A stretch of 64,000 nucleotides of DNA, taken from Cryptomeria japonica (taxonomy: Eukaryota; Streptophyta; Pinopsida; Cupressales; Cupressaceae). Made by a program: the position numbers and the translations under genes. The notes under the pieces were generated by a model. That model saw only the letters and a program-made list of their open reading frames with translations. It searched no databases and was not told where the DNA came from. Each line of letters begins with the position of its first letter. Position 1 is the first letter of the stretch. The DNA lies in NCBI RefSeq assembly GCF_030272615.1, contig NC_081412.1:144857247-144921246 (forward strand), read 5' to 3'. Positions 35,196-46,549 of this stretch are shown piece after piece.

Positions 35196-38100
35196 TATTA
35201 CACAGTTCAAATAATTAGAAGAAAAGGAGGAGGGGGGGGGGGTGAATCAGTTGTCACCAGATTACCATAACCTTAAGCAATTAAAACTTTAATATCTTAA
35301 TGCATAAACCAATTACCAAAATAGAAGATATACCAATTAAGCATAAACAATGATTAGAGAATAAATACCATCTACATGACACCAAGATTTATACGTGGAA
35401 AACCCGGTAAAGAGAAAAACCATGGTGGGAAGCCTACCCACAGTCAGATAATACTTCTGCAGTAAGTATGTGATTACAAATGAGGGGCCTACACTTGCAG
35501 GAAGGCCAACAGCCTAGAGCACACTTCTCAATACAAAAGGAGTCCCACTGCCTACATAAAAATCTACACTACAATCCAGAAGGAAGAATGAACTTTAATG
35601 ATAGCATCTCCTATGCCTGAGTATAGTTTTAGTTAAGCTCAATACCAGAAGACTTAATCCTCTTACATAAACCCAACTCGAGCACCAATGATCGACCATA
35701 TCCTCTACATGAATGATTATTACATTATTCACTCCTATACCATCCACTTATGATCTACAATGAGATCTTACATCATATATATACAAACCCTTGACCACAA
35801 ACAATAAGGTCAACTACCAGACAATAAAGAAATTACATAATTACAAAAAATGTCGACCTGAGACCAAACAAATAATATCCAACCCATAAGACATCCCAAA
35901 AACACATCAAAAAGTCCAATGAACACATTACATTAAGTCAATTCATAACCTAGATAAACCAGACCTAGTTTAGGTCAGCACACGCTAAAGCAATTATCCC
36001 AATTTACCAAGTCTCAAAAATGATCACCATCAACATCCTGAATCTCTAATAGAAGCTGCACCAACACCACTTATGCATAACATCAAAGATCTTCAACAAA
36101 GCTCTATCGATGAAACCCTCACTGGATTAACAAACCAAGCTTACTATGTGAGGCCTCACCTCGACTCAGTTTGACATTCAGTGGATTTTATATTTTAGAC
36201 TATTATGGATACTTTATTTTGATGCATTTTGAGACTTAGAACTTATATGATTTCAGGATTTGGATAACATTTCTATGATTTGATGATTTACTTACATGCT
36301 TTATGAGATAGAACACTACATGATTATTAGATAGAATGATATTGCAATGATAGATGTCGTTATTGAATTTGCAGGACTTTACTCTGAATATAGAACTATG
36401 ATGTATGTTTAGTTTATGTGAATTGGGATGAAAATTGCTTATGTGAAATTGTTTGATAAAAGATGTATTCAATCTGTGCAGATGAAAATTGTATGCAAGT
36501 AATGATGTGTATTGTTATATTATTGAATTATATTATATATGGATATTTGGAAGTACTAATGTGTAAATTGAGATGCGCAGGAAATTTACCATGTGACCAT
36601 GGAAAATTACGGAGAATCAAACCTAGACTTATGTATGTTCGTAAAGCCAGGGTTTGTCTATTTGGAGAGACAACACCCCATTTGTGTTGTATTTTATTTG
36701 TAATAGTATATGCTGCATGAGTGTTAAGTGTTAATTAAATTTAATGTGTAAAAACCACGAGAGACAATCTCATGTTTTATTTTTGTAAAAATGTTTTTTT
36801 TGTGTCACTTGACACGTGTGTATTTAAATTTAAATGTTTTATTTTGTCTCTTGGTGGGAAAGTGTTTAATTATAGTTTTCTTAAATAAATTAATGTGTTG
36901 TCATAAATACTTTGGGAATATAATATTTGGAGTGGTCAACTTATGTTTGACCCGAAAATAAACTTCAGAGGGGTTTAAAATGAGTTAAATGAACACCTAG
37001 GGGTAGTTTAATAGGGTTTCCTAAAGCCCATAAGGTATACCTAGGGGTTAGGGGTAATTTTAGGCAAGTTTCTACTTTATAATGATCTTTTTAACGCTTT
37101 AAAAATTGGCTTTTTTGAGTTGAGCGAAAATTGAAAATTGAAGTTAAATCTAATTGAGATTTTTCCTTTGGAATGAGAGTCTTTTTGCATTCTACTTTTC
37201 TTTCCTTTTTGGTTTTTAGAAACTTGTGAGAACTCAGAGAAGGAGCTTCTTAAGCAAGATTTTTGGGAATAGCAGGGTAATCACCCACTCTCCATTTTTG
37301 GAGACAGAAGAAAATTTGGAAAGAAAATAATGTCATGGAATAGAGAAAATGAATAAGGGTAGAAGAAAAAGAATTGTGGATTGGGCAGCTCTTCATCAAA
37401 TACCATAATAACCTTTGGGCAGATTAAGGTTGGTTTCAATTATTGTTTTAAATGTCTTCTTCTTGTTTATGTCTGGAAGTTGTTGTATAAGAAATCTGTG
37501 TTCTTGAAAGTTTATGTTTGAAAATCTCTTGGTATTTTTGCTTTATGAAAATGTTGTGTTTTGGGAGTTTTCTCAAGATCTCTTACTCTTGGGAGAGAAG
37601 AGGGTCTTGAGGGTGGTAGCAGTGACAGCCCTCGAGTGAGAGACTCTCTTTTGATAGCGATCACAAGGGATCTTTGTGTGACCCTTGCTGCATGGCCTGT
37701 TTGTGCAATGGGGGTCATAAGGAGGGATATAAGGCTAGAATGCCTTTGGGGGGGCATAAGGAATAAGGGGTTGCGATTCTTGATTTTTTTTATTGTGCCA
37801 TGAGGTGGCTTCTTGTTTATTTCATACTTGCAGTTCTCCTCAGGGTATTTGGTTCACTACCACCCATTGAAAGTGTTCATCACCAAAGTGTGGTGTTGTG
37901 AAAGCCAAGTTGGGAATGTATTTGGAATATCTGTATGCATTGCTTTCTATGTGTTTGCCTATTTGTTACCCGTCTAGGAATTGGTTCTCCGAGCTCAGGG
38001 GTGGCTACCAGTTAGCCTAGGCTGGGAGGTGAGCACTCCGTGGTCATATTTGTGTTTTCTATTATGCGGGAAAATCAGAGGAAAGAGAATAGGAACCATG

Positions 38101-38624
38101 AAAGAGATACAGAAGATTGTTATTGAAGATACTTGAATTCAGTTGCAGATGTTTGTTTAAAGTTGTTATAGAAATATGCCTCATTCATAGAAAAGAGAAG
38201 CAAGTTGTATTTTGTGAAAGTAGACTTGAAGTTTTATTGTTGTGACTATTCAGAGAAAACATTCTGTAAATTGGTAGAATATCTTAGAGATGTTTTAAAA
38301 AAAAGAAAAGCTTGTTATTTCTACTTCTGGTTTATTTGAAAAAGAAAAGTTAATTTGTGTTGCATGCAAAAGCTTCTTGTATTTTGGAAAGAAATAAAAG
38401 AATTGTTTTCATTTAGATTTTACCTATATTTTTACTTGAGGCAAAATAGAAGTTTATTTATGCTGAAAGATTTTAAGTATTTTAAATGGAAAAAGTTGTT
38501 TTATGTGAATAATTTATTAGAAGAAAAAAAAAATCAATGAATTTCTTTATTTCCAGAAAAAGTATAATGTATCTTTGAGTAGTATTCTAAATTGTATTTT
38601 AGTTAGCATTGATTTAAAAGCTTA

Positions 38625-38626
<2 letters not shown>

Positions 38627-38678
<52 letters not shown>

Positions 38679-38812
38679 TTAACTTAATGCTTTTTCCTTT
38701 AATTATTTTAGTTTAAAATTTTGCATGAAAATTCTCTTTAAAAAAATATATATATATAAATTTATATTGAAATAAATTTCATCTTTTAACTATGATTATA
38801 AAAGTTATGTGA

Positions 38813-38860
<48 letters not shown>

Positions 38861-38936
38861 TTATATATATATATATAAATATATATATTTATATATATAT
38901 AAATATATATATATTTATATATATATATATATATTT
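38627..38936. repeat. TA-rich simple repeats left of the GC island
   Basis: A pure (TA)n run at 38627-38675 and an interrupted (TA)n/TTTATA run at 38818-38936. Low complexity; no gene. Confidence 0.95.
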
Positions 38937-38996
38937 TTTATATATTATATTTAAAAAACAAAAAATTTAAAAATATGTTTTGGGTCCTCGCGGACT

Positions 38997-39246
38997 CCAC
39001 TGTGTGTACGCACAGTGGACGGCCGCGCTGCGCCCACTGTGTGCACACACAGTGGAGCCACTTTCGGCTCCCACTGTGTGGGCACACAGTGGATGGCCAC
39101 GGCCGCCACTGTGTGGCCACACAGTGGGGAGCCGCTAGCGGCGCCCGGTCGTCCACTGTGTGGTCACACAGTGGGGAGCCACTAGCGGCGCTCACTGTGT
39201 GGGCACACAGTGGTGCTGCGGCGCCCACTATGTGCTCACACAGTGG
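38997..39246. repeat. Array of seven 22-bp palindromes (giant element 2)
   Basis: Seven units at 38997, 39034, 39071, 39106, 39153, 39192 and 39225, each 22 bp: left arm CCACTGTGTG, two variable bases, right arm CACACAGTGG. Centres in order are TA, CA, GG, GC, GT, GG, CT. Arms deviate only at single positions (CG for CA in unit 1, T for C in unit 6, A for G in unit 7). Spacers of 11-25 bp are CpG-rich and some are themselves palindromic (GCCGCTAGCGGC). The array lies in a GC island between AT tracts. Function unknown; binding sites for a dimeric protein or hairpins are possibilities. Confidence 0.95.
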
Positions 39247-39364
39247 CGCACGGCCAACCCGCCTCCCTTTCCTCTGCTGCCTGCAACAAAATAAAACGCG
39301 GCCGACTTTGGGGTCTTCGGCCCAGTAAGAAATTTTGGACTGTTAAAAAAATATATGGGTTAAA

Positions 39365-39387
39365 CCCTAGCCCGAATGGGACTAGGG
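39365..39387. repeat. CCCTAGCCC hairpin next to palindrome array
   Basis: CCCTAGCCC, a short loop, then GGGACTAGGG form an inverted repeat. The equivalent in element 3 is at 61011-61033 with a different loop, so the pairing is kept while the loop changes. Confidence 0.7.
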
Positions 39388-39552
39388 CAAATTAGTTTTA
39401 AAAAATAAAAATAAAAATGTTATTTAGTTTAGATAATATATATATAAGAAATTAGAACCCTAATTAGGGTTGGGGAAAAATATGAAATAATATTTAGGCG
39501 AGTTATAATGGTTTTTAAATTTAGAATTAAAATATTTGTCATTTATGCAAAA

Positions 39553-39712
39553 TATAAATATATATATATGTATCCATATATATATATGGGTATATATATA
39601 TGTATATATATGAATTTTGATCATAATTTTTGGATAAGTATTTAATTATAAATATATATATATATATATATATATGTATATGCAAATACATATATATATA
39701 TATATATATATA
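39553..39712. repeat. TA-rich simple repeats right of the GC island
   Basis: Several (TA)n and TATG tracts between 39553 and 39712. With the left-hand tracts they bracket the GC island inside giant element 2. Confidence 0.9.
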
Positions 39713-40308
39713 ATCCTGATTATAATTTGGAATAATTAATAAAGAGAAATTTATAAAATGGTTGTTTAAACTATATAGTCATATTGGAGATAAAATTAAT
39801 TTTTATCTCCCATATCCTTTAGCTTGATTGATTTAATAAACCTAAAGACTAGGTAACTCTTGAGGATAGAATTAAACTAGTTAGTCTCACGCAATTAAAA
39901 TTTAACAATTTATCAATGCTTAGTTCGTTTCAGAATTAGCTCGAATTTAATAATGGAAATTTCACTAACGTTTGTCGCGAGAGTGAACTTGTTAATTAAT
40001 TTAGTATGTTTTAAAAAAAAAATTGTTCCGTTTTTGCCCTAAATTTTGGGCATGACATACTAGCATACAGGTTAGCATACAATCACCAAATCAAAACCAA
40101 TTGACTAAACGTGAATTTGAGTAGTATGAATAGGAGATGTAGGCCAATTCCATAAGCCAAAGCATACCGGAGCATACCAGATCATCATGATCTAATCTAA
40201 CCAGAAACCAAACAATCTACTGGGACCAGAAGGATACCAATAATGCAGCCAAAATAGCTAGTGTTGACATCAATGCAAAACATAAACAATTTCTCCAAAT
40301 GGCCAACA

Positions 40309-40685
40309 ATCTCCCCCTTTGGCATTGATGCCAACACTAGATGTGAAAAGCATCCAAGTGCCAAGAATTGCCAAACAAATCTCTCACACAAAAATATAGT
40401 AATGAAGTTCTAATCCATACTCTCCTTGCAAATGATATCACAATTAAGTTTTGCAATTCCCCCCCTAATGTATATCCTTTAAGTTTTTCACATGAATATC
40501 TCTCCCCATTTGACATCAATGCCATAAATTTGACATACATATCAAAGCAAAAACCAAAAACCACTGAATCACAAAACTGACTACTCCTCTGAGTAGTATC
40601 ACCACATCAATCTGGAATGAACAATATCTCTGATAATGCATACTGGATTGATGCCAAATAGAATCAATCAGTTTTCTATCGAAGG
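40309..40685 (-). other. Copia B 3' untranslated region with purine tracts
   Basis: Non-coding on the minus strand. The complement of a polypurine tract (ATCTCCCCCTTTGGC) abuts the LTR at 40309, with further C-rich tracts near 40459 and 40500 followed by TTTGACATCAATGCC. Same serial arrangement as in family A. Confidence 0.7.
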
Positions 40686-42147
40686 GGCAGAAACCCCTAA
40701 TTTGTCTTTGAAATACTCAAATGATTCTTGAGGCAAAGGTTTAGTGAAAATGTTTGCAATTTTCTTTTTAGTGTTCACATAAACCAGTCTAACTTCATTT
40801 TACTCCACCTTCTCCTTCAAAAAGTTATACTTGATATATATGTGCTTTGTCTTAGAGTGAAATACCGAATTCTTTGATATGTCTATAGTAGCAGAGTTAT
40901 CACAATGAATAACTACTGATCGAATGCAATGCACTTTTATGTCCTTCAACATTTGCTTAATCCATAGAACTTGTGTCCAGTTAGTAGAAGCAACAACATA
41001 CGCAACTTGAATAGTAGATAAAGAAGTACATGATTGTTTTTTGTTGATCCAAGAAATAAGTTTCTTTCTAAGAAAGAAAGCTCCACCGAAAGTACTTTTT
41101 CGGTCATCAACATCACCTACCCAATCTGCATCTGTATATGCACATAAAGTAAAGTCATCATCCTTAGGGTACTACAAACCATATTCAAATGTACCTTGTA
41201 TGTATCTAAAATTTCTTTACACCACACTCTCATGATTTTCTCTAGGATCACTTTGATATCTTGATGCACTACAAACAACATTCATTATATTAGGCCTACT
41301 CTAAGTCAAATATAGAAGACCTCCAATCATAGACTTGTATCTTGTAGGATTTACTGGTGCAAATTCATCTTTCCTTGTCAATTTATCACTTGTAACCATA
41401 GGAGTACTTACTGGTTTGGAGTCTTCCATACCAAATTTATCCAACAACATTTCAAAATTTCATTTCCCCAATCATAAACATTTCAAATTATTTCTCCATA
41501 TTTTTAGAAAATTTCATGCACAACTTATCTTCACCTCCAAATATAATGTCATCAACAAATACCTCAATAATCAGTATATCATCATCAGTGACTTTATAAT
41601 ATAGATTACTGTTAGCATTACCTTTAGTGAAACCAAGCTTCAAAAGATATTTATCTAACCTTGCATACAAAGCTCTAGGTACCTGTTTCAATCCATATAA
41701 AGCTTTCCTTAATCTGCAAACCATGTTTTTATCATCTGAAAGTGAAAAACCATCAAGTTGCTTAATATAAACTTCCTCATCAAGATCCCCTTTCAGAAAG
41801 GCACACTTAACATCCATCTAATAAACCTTGTAATTTTTATATGCAACATAGGCAAGAAATAATCTTACAGCTTCAATCCTAACTACAGGTGCAAAGCTTT
41901 CACCATAATCAATTCCTTCCTTCTGAGGATATCCTTTACAAACCAATCTAGATTTATTCCTTACAACTTGTCCATCTTCATTTAATTTATTTCTAAAAAC
42001 CCATTTAGTTCCAATGAAATTCTTATTTTTAGGCCAGGGAACTAAAATCCATGTGTTATTCTTCTCTATCTGATCTAATTCTTCTTCCATAGCTTTCATC
42101 CAACATACATCTTTGCATGCTTCAATTACTGAATGATTCAACCTCAC
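40686..42147 (-). pseudogene. Copia B RT and RNase H (decayed)
   Basis: Minus strand. RT begins about 42147 ([51 protein letters not shown]), continues with [38 protein letters not shown] and the catalytic FVDD near 41540. RNase H ends near 40690 with CDNSATIDISKN, TKHIYIKYNFLKEKVE and the TKPLPQESFE C-terminal motif. Stops and small breaks at 41818, near 41480 and elsewhere. Confidence 0.88.
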
Positions 42148-43495
42148 ATAGCTAGGAGTCTTTTGACTCTCTATTCCTCTTTCCTGTTCTTTAGTTACTA
42201 TTGAATTTTCTTATACTATCGGAGTAACTGGTTCAACATTTTGTTCTGGTAAAGGTAATACCGATTTAGTTATGATGATTTTCACTGCGGTTCTTTCTCA
42301 TAAACTCTAATTTGACTTTTATTCAACTCATCCACCTTGACATTAGCGCTCTCCACAATTCTCTGCAATCTCTTGTTATAACATCTATATGCTTTACTTT
42401 CATTATAATAACCAAGAAATATTCCTTCATCACATCTAGGATCAAATTTGCCAATGAAATCATCTCTCCTGATATAACATTTACTACGAAAAATTCTAAA
42501 ATACTTAATTGTAGGTGTATTGCCAGACCATAATTCATAAGGTATCTAACCCGTTTCTCCTTTGATATCTACTTTGTTGAATGTATAAACTATTTTACTC
42601 ACTGCTTCTCTCCAGTAGATATGAGGTAGATTAGCTTCCATCATCATAATTCTAGCAACATCCAATATAGTTATGTTCTTTCTTTCCATAACTCCATTCT
42701 GCTAAGGTGTCAAGGGAGCAGAAAATTGTCTCCTTATGTCATGCTTCTCACAAAAGTTATTAAACTCACTGGATGTGAATTATCCACCATGATATGACCT
42801 TAAACACTTAATCTTCAATCATGTCTCAGTTTCAACTTTATCTTTATATATTTTACACTTTTCAAAAGCCTTAGATATCTCCCTTAGAAAAGTAACCCAC
42901 ATCATTCTAGAATAATCATCAATGATTAGCATAAAATATCTATCACCTTGAAATCTTTTGATTCTAGTAGGGCCACACAAATCAATATGAATAAGATCAA
43001 GAACATCATTAGATTTGTCTTGTATAATTTTAAAAGAGAATCTAACCTATTTTCCCATTTGACATTCTTTACATACCAAATTATAGGGCTTCACAATCTT
43101 AGGTATTCTCTAACTGCCTTAGTTGAACTGATCTTTACCAGGCAATCAAAATTTACATGACATAGCCTTTTATGCGATAGCCAACTCTCATCAATTTGTG
43201 CAATCAAACATGTCTTCTCACCAGAATTCAAATGAAATAAATTACCTTTTGTCTGAGTACCGGTTGCAATCTCCAAACCAGATCTATTAATGCTTTTGCA
43301 TTTTCCATCCTTGAATTGTAATTGAAATCCCTTATCCACCAATTGTCCTACACTCAAAATAGTATTCATTAAACCTTCAACATAATAAATATTATCAGTA
43401 TTGTTCTTACCATCTAATGATAGAGTTCTTTTTCCTTTGATCATACATTCTCTTCTAGTGCCAGAATATATTCCTTGATATCCAAGAACACCCAT
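42148..43495 (-). pseudogene. Copia B integrase (decayed)
   Basis: Minus strand. Pre-integrase (LSHKRLCHVNFDCLVKI) lies at 43130-43200, then HIDLCGP, MLIIDDYSRMMWVTFLRE, a disturbed second-Asp region near 42790 (stop in the GGEF block), and NGVMERKN at about 42685. The C-terminal part (FDPRCDEGIFLGY) is at 42400-42450. Compared with A2, the protease active-site block is missing at the 5' side near 43490, a small internal deletion. Confidence 0.85.
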
Positions 43496-44570
43496 TCATT
43501 TCCATTGTCAGATCCACTAGTAGAGTCTTGTGTCAGTTCATCATTAGAATCAGTCACACCTTCCTCATCTGCAATGTAGCATGATTTATCTTTGTTTTTC
43601 CTGTACTTATACTTATTTTGATATCCAAGATTAGGCTTAAAATAGCTTCTTGCTCTTTCTTGGAATCTTGAATTCCTTTCAGGACATCTAGATGCAAAAT
43701 CGCCTATCTTATTACATGCAAAACATTTAAAAGGTGCTTTTCCTTCATACTTACTTCCTACTGGTCCTTTAGGTACTCTTCTAGAAAATAGGGCTTCAAG
43801 TTTCTCAAATTATTCATCTTCTTTCTTCATATCATCCAATTCCTTTGCATATAAAGCTTTCCAATCTTGCTTGTCAGTTGATGATGTAAATGCATGAAAA
43901 GAAGGTTCAGACTTCACAGCTCCAGAAGGTCCAAATTCTTCAAGCTCAAAAGTAGATAATTTCCCAACCAAGGTATCTCTATTGATATAAGTATTAGCCA
44001 TTGTTCTCAATTCATTAATTGTAGTAGCCTTCATCTTATAAGCCAGTGGAAAAGCTCTCAGAACTATAGAAACTATTTCATTTTCACTCATAGTTCCACC
44101 ACAACATTGAATTATCATAACAATTTAATTTACCCTTTCCATGAATGTAGTAGTCCTTTCATCTTTTTCCATCTTCAAGTTTTCATATCTCACCTGGTAA
44201 GCATCAAGTTTAGAAATATTAATAGTAGGGTCACCTTCATTAAGAGTCTCCAACTTGTCCCATATAACGTTTGCTGATGATTTGTCAATTAATTCCATTA
44301 TTTGTTGATCAGAAAGTGCATGCAAGAGGGCTTCTCTTTCTCTACAATCATTCTCAAGCTCGTTATCCAAGTTTAGCAGAGGAGGATTGCTAGATGTCAA
44401 ATTAAAAGGAGTAACACCATTCTCTATGATTTCCCAAATTTCCTTACCAAGACATCTCAGATGATTCTCCATCTAAATCTTCCATACTCTGTAATTTGTT
44501 CCATCAAGCCTAGGAATATCTCTCTGAAAGATAAGCAGATGAACTAGATGAATTTGAACTATTAGTTACC
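43496..44570 (-). pseudogene. Copia B gag (decayed)
   Basis: Minus strand, starting near 44570 with a Ser/Asn-rich N-terminus. RMSF-like start replaced by LDGTNYRVWKI then MENHLRCLGKEIWEIIENG. The core reads DERTTTFMERVN, a stop, then MIIQCCGGTMSE. The zinc knuckle near 43690-43735 reads CFACNKIGDFASRC, with the His replaced by Asp. Acidic C-terminus follows. Confidence 0.85.
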
Positions 44571-44615
44571 ATATGATCTTCCTCAAGTGGCTAAGCTTAT
44601 GCAGAGAGGCCCATA

Positions 44616-44627
44616 GGTCTGATACCA
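44616..44627 (-). other. Copia B primer binding site
   Basis: The complement reads TGGTATCAGACC, one base from the canonical initiator tRNA-Met match, two bases inside the LTR end at 44630. Confidence 0.85.
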
Positions 44628-45145
44628 ATTGTTAGATAGTTCAAATAACTAGTAGACAACTAAGAGGGGGGGTGAATCAGTTATCGCCAGATTATTAGAA
44701 CCTTAAGAAATTAAAACTTTAATATCGGAATGCATAAACCAATAATCGAAATAGCATATATACCAATTAAGAATAAACAATAATTAGAGAATAAATACAA
44801 TCCACATGACACTGAGATTTATATGTGGAAAACTTGATAAAGGGAAAAACCACAGTGGGAAGCCTACCCACAATCAGATAATACTTTTTTAGTAAGTATG
44901 TGATTACAAATTAGGGGCCTACACTTCCAGGAAGTCCAACAACCTAGAGCACACTTCTCATTACAAAAGGAGTTTCATTGACTACATAAATATCTACACT
45001 ACAATTCAAAAGGAAGAATGAACTGCAATGATAGCATCTCCTATGCCTGAGTACAGTTTCGGTTAAGCTCAATACTGGAGGAGTTAATAATCTTACATAA
45101 ACCTAGCTCTATCACCAATGATCAACAAAATTCTCTGCATGAATG

Positions 45146-46195
45146 TGTTAGGTCCCGGAGATAACTAAGAGGGGGGGTGAATTATTTGTCCAATAAATTC
45201 AACCAAAATTAACTTAACCAAAACTTAATGCTTAATGCCGATAAACCAAACTTTATGCCAGTAGATAGTTTTATCAGTTAACTACAGTACTGGTAAAGAT
45301 TAATGCATGAAACAGAAAGACAATAACATCCACAACACATAACACAAATATTTGTACGTGGAAACCCTGTAAGGGGAAAAACCATGGTGGGAAACCTTAC
45401 CCACAATAAAATGATACTACTATAGATAGTATGTGTGTACAATATGGAGTTTGCACATGCAAAAAGACCAATTGCCTAGAGCTCACTGCTCAATCACAAA
45501 ATGAGAGTCACACTGACTACAATTGGATGGTTAAATCCAATGATAATGTACTGCATAAAATAGCATCTTCATATGCTAGATTCAGTACCAGTTTAGTTTT
45601 GATTGCCTTCACAAAAACCTTCCTTCAATCTTCAAATGATGTCTGCATGTATAGCTCTGCTTATTTTTGCATATACTCTATTACAATCCTTTTTCCAATT
45701 GCATATCAATCTCATAAATGAGATCTTACATTTCTACCATAACCTAAGACCAATTGAATAGGTTGGCTCACTAAAAGATATTACAATAAAATCAATTACA
45801 AATAAATTGATATCCAATGCATGATGTCAACTCAGTGCATTTACAATAATAATAAATCATCTTCATAACATGTCGTGCTGATCTAGAATAGATATGACTA
45901 CCGGTGCATAACTTGGACCTATTTGCTAGTAACAACAAATATGCAAACCTGAATAGACCAATAACCAAATCATCAAAACCAAGTGATCAAATAATGTATT
46001 AGACATAACCAGGTAGTCTCCAAGTCATTCCAAGTGCCAATGAACAATATAACCTTCTAGTGAACCAAATACTGGTGACTGTGCATAAGTCACTGACTTG
46101 CCGATGAACAAAACCAAAGATCTCCAAGTGCTGATAAGGTTGACAAGTGTTGACATCAATGACAAAACCATATCAACATATCCAAAATACCAACA
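45146..46195 (-). mobile_element. Copia A2 3' LTR
   Basis: Plus-strand TGTTAGGTCC to ATACCAACA, 1,050 bp; inverted match to the A1 LTRs. The G-run near 45169 is the complement of the A1 C-run. Confidence 0.92.
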
Positions 46196-46545
46196 ATCTC
46201 CCTCTTTGGCATTGATGGCAACACAAGATAGAAAAACCATCAAAGTGCCAAAACAGAAATGCCAAAAACCAAAAACCAACAATCTCCCAAAGAGATCATT
46301 AACCAGAAATCAAAATACATAATTTCTCCCAAAAGATATCTCTCCCCAAAAATTTTTTCAAATGTTTTTCCATAATATCTCTCCCTTTTGACATCAAATG
46401 CCAAAGTAATACAAAACCAAATACAAAATACCAATTAACCAATTTATCCAACTACTCCTCCTAAGAAGTATCTCTCCTCACCAAAGCCGGAATAAAAGAT
46501 TTTTCTGTTAATTATGTCGATTGATGACAAACATCAACTGTCTAA
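46196..46545 (-). repeat. Copia A2 serial polypurine-tract-like sites
   Basis: Complement purine tracts at 46196 (abuts the LTR), 46282, 46325, 46340, 46378 and 46455-46475, with CATCAA.TGCC-type sequence beside two of them. Collinear with the A1 series at 31770-32060. Non-coding. Confidence 0.7.
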
Positions 46546-46549
46546 GTCT

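Larger units (their letters stand above)
36147..40057 (+). mobile_element. Giant solo-LTR-like element 2 (3.9 kb)
   Basis: Starts TGTGAGGCC, ends GGGCATGACA, with perfect 5-bp duplication TACTA (36142-36146 and 40058-40062). The empty site can be read from the sister copia B LTR near 52245. Elements 2 and 3 match strongly over long stretches, for example 36590-36690 with the complement of 63890-64000, and 37990-38030 with the complement of 62540-62590. Contents: A+T-rich body, a stretch with a GGTAATCACCC motif near 37279, a GC island with a palindrome array (38997-39246), a CCCTAGCCC hairpin (39365-39387) and long TA tracts. No gag or pol. I judge it a solo LTR of an unidentified, probably gypsy, family; orientation is defined by its TG end only. 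Confidence 0.8.
35196..40308 (-). mobile_element. Copia B 3' LTR, interrupted
   Basis: LTR pieces 35196-36146 and 40063-40308, about 1.2 kb together, collinear with 44630-45145 plus 51815-52481. The inner end CCAACA (40303-40308) is followed by the polypurine tract complement ATCTCCCCCTTTGGC. Giant element 2 is inserted in it with a TACTA duplication. Confidence 0.85.

Noticed and set aside
38938-39228. Minus-strand ORF with repeated CVHTV/CAHTV-type peptides
   Set aside because: It is only the translation of the palindrome array; overlapping frames on both strands are open for the same reason and no domain is seen.
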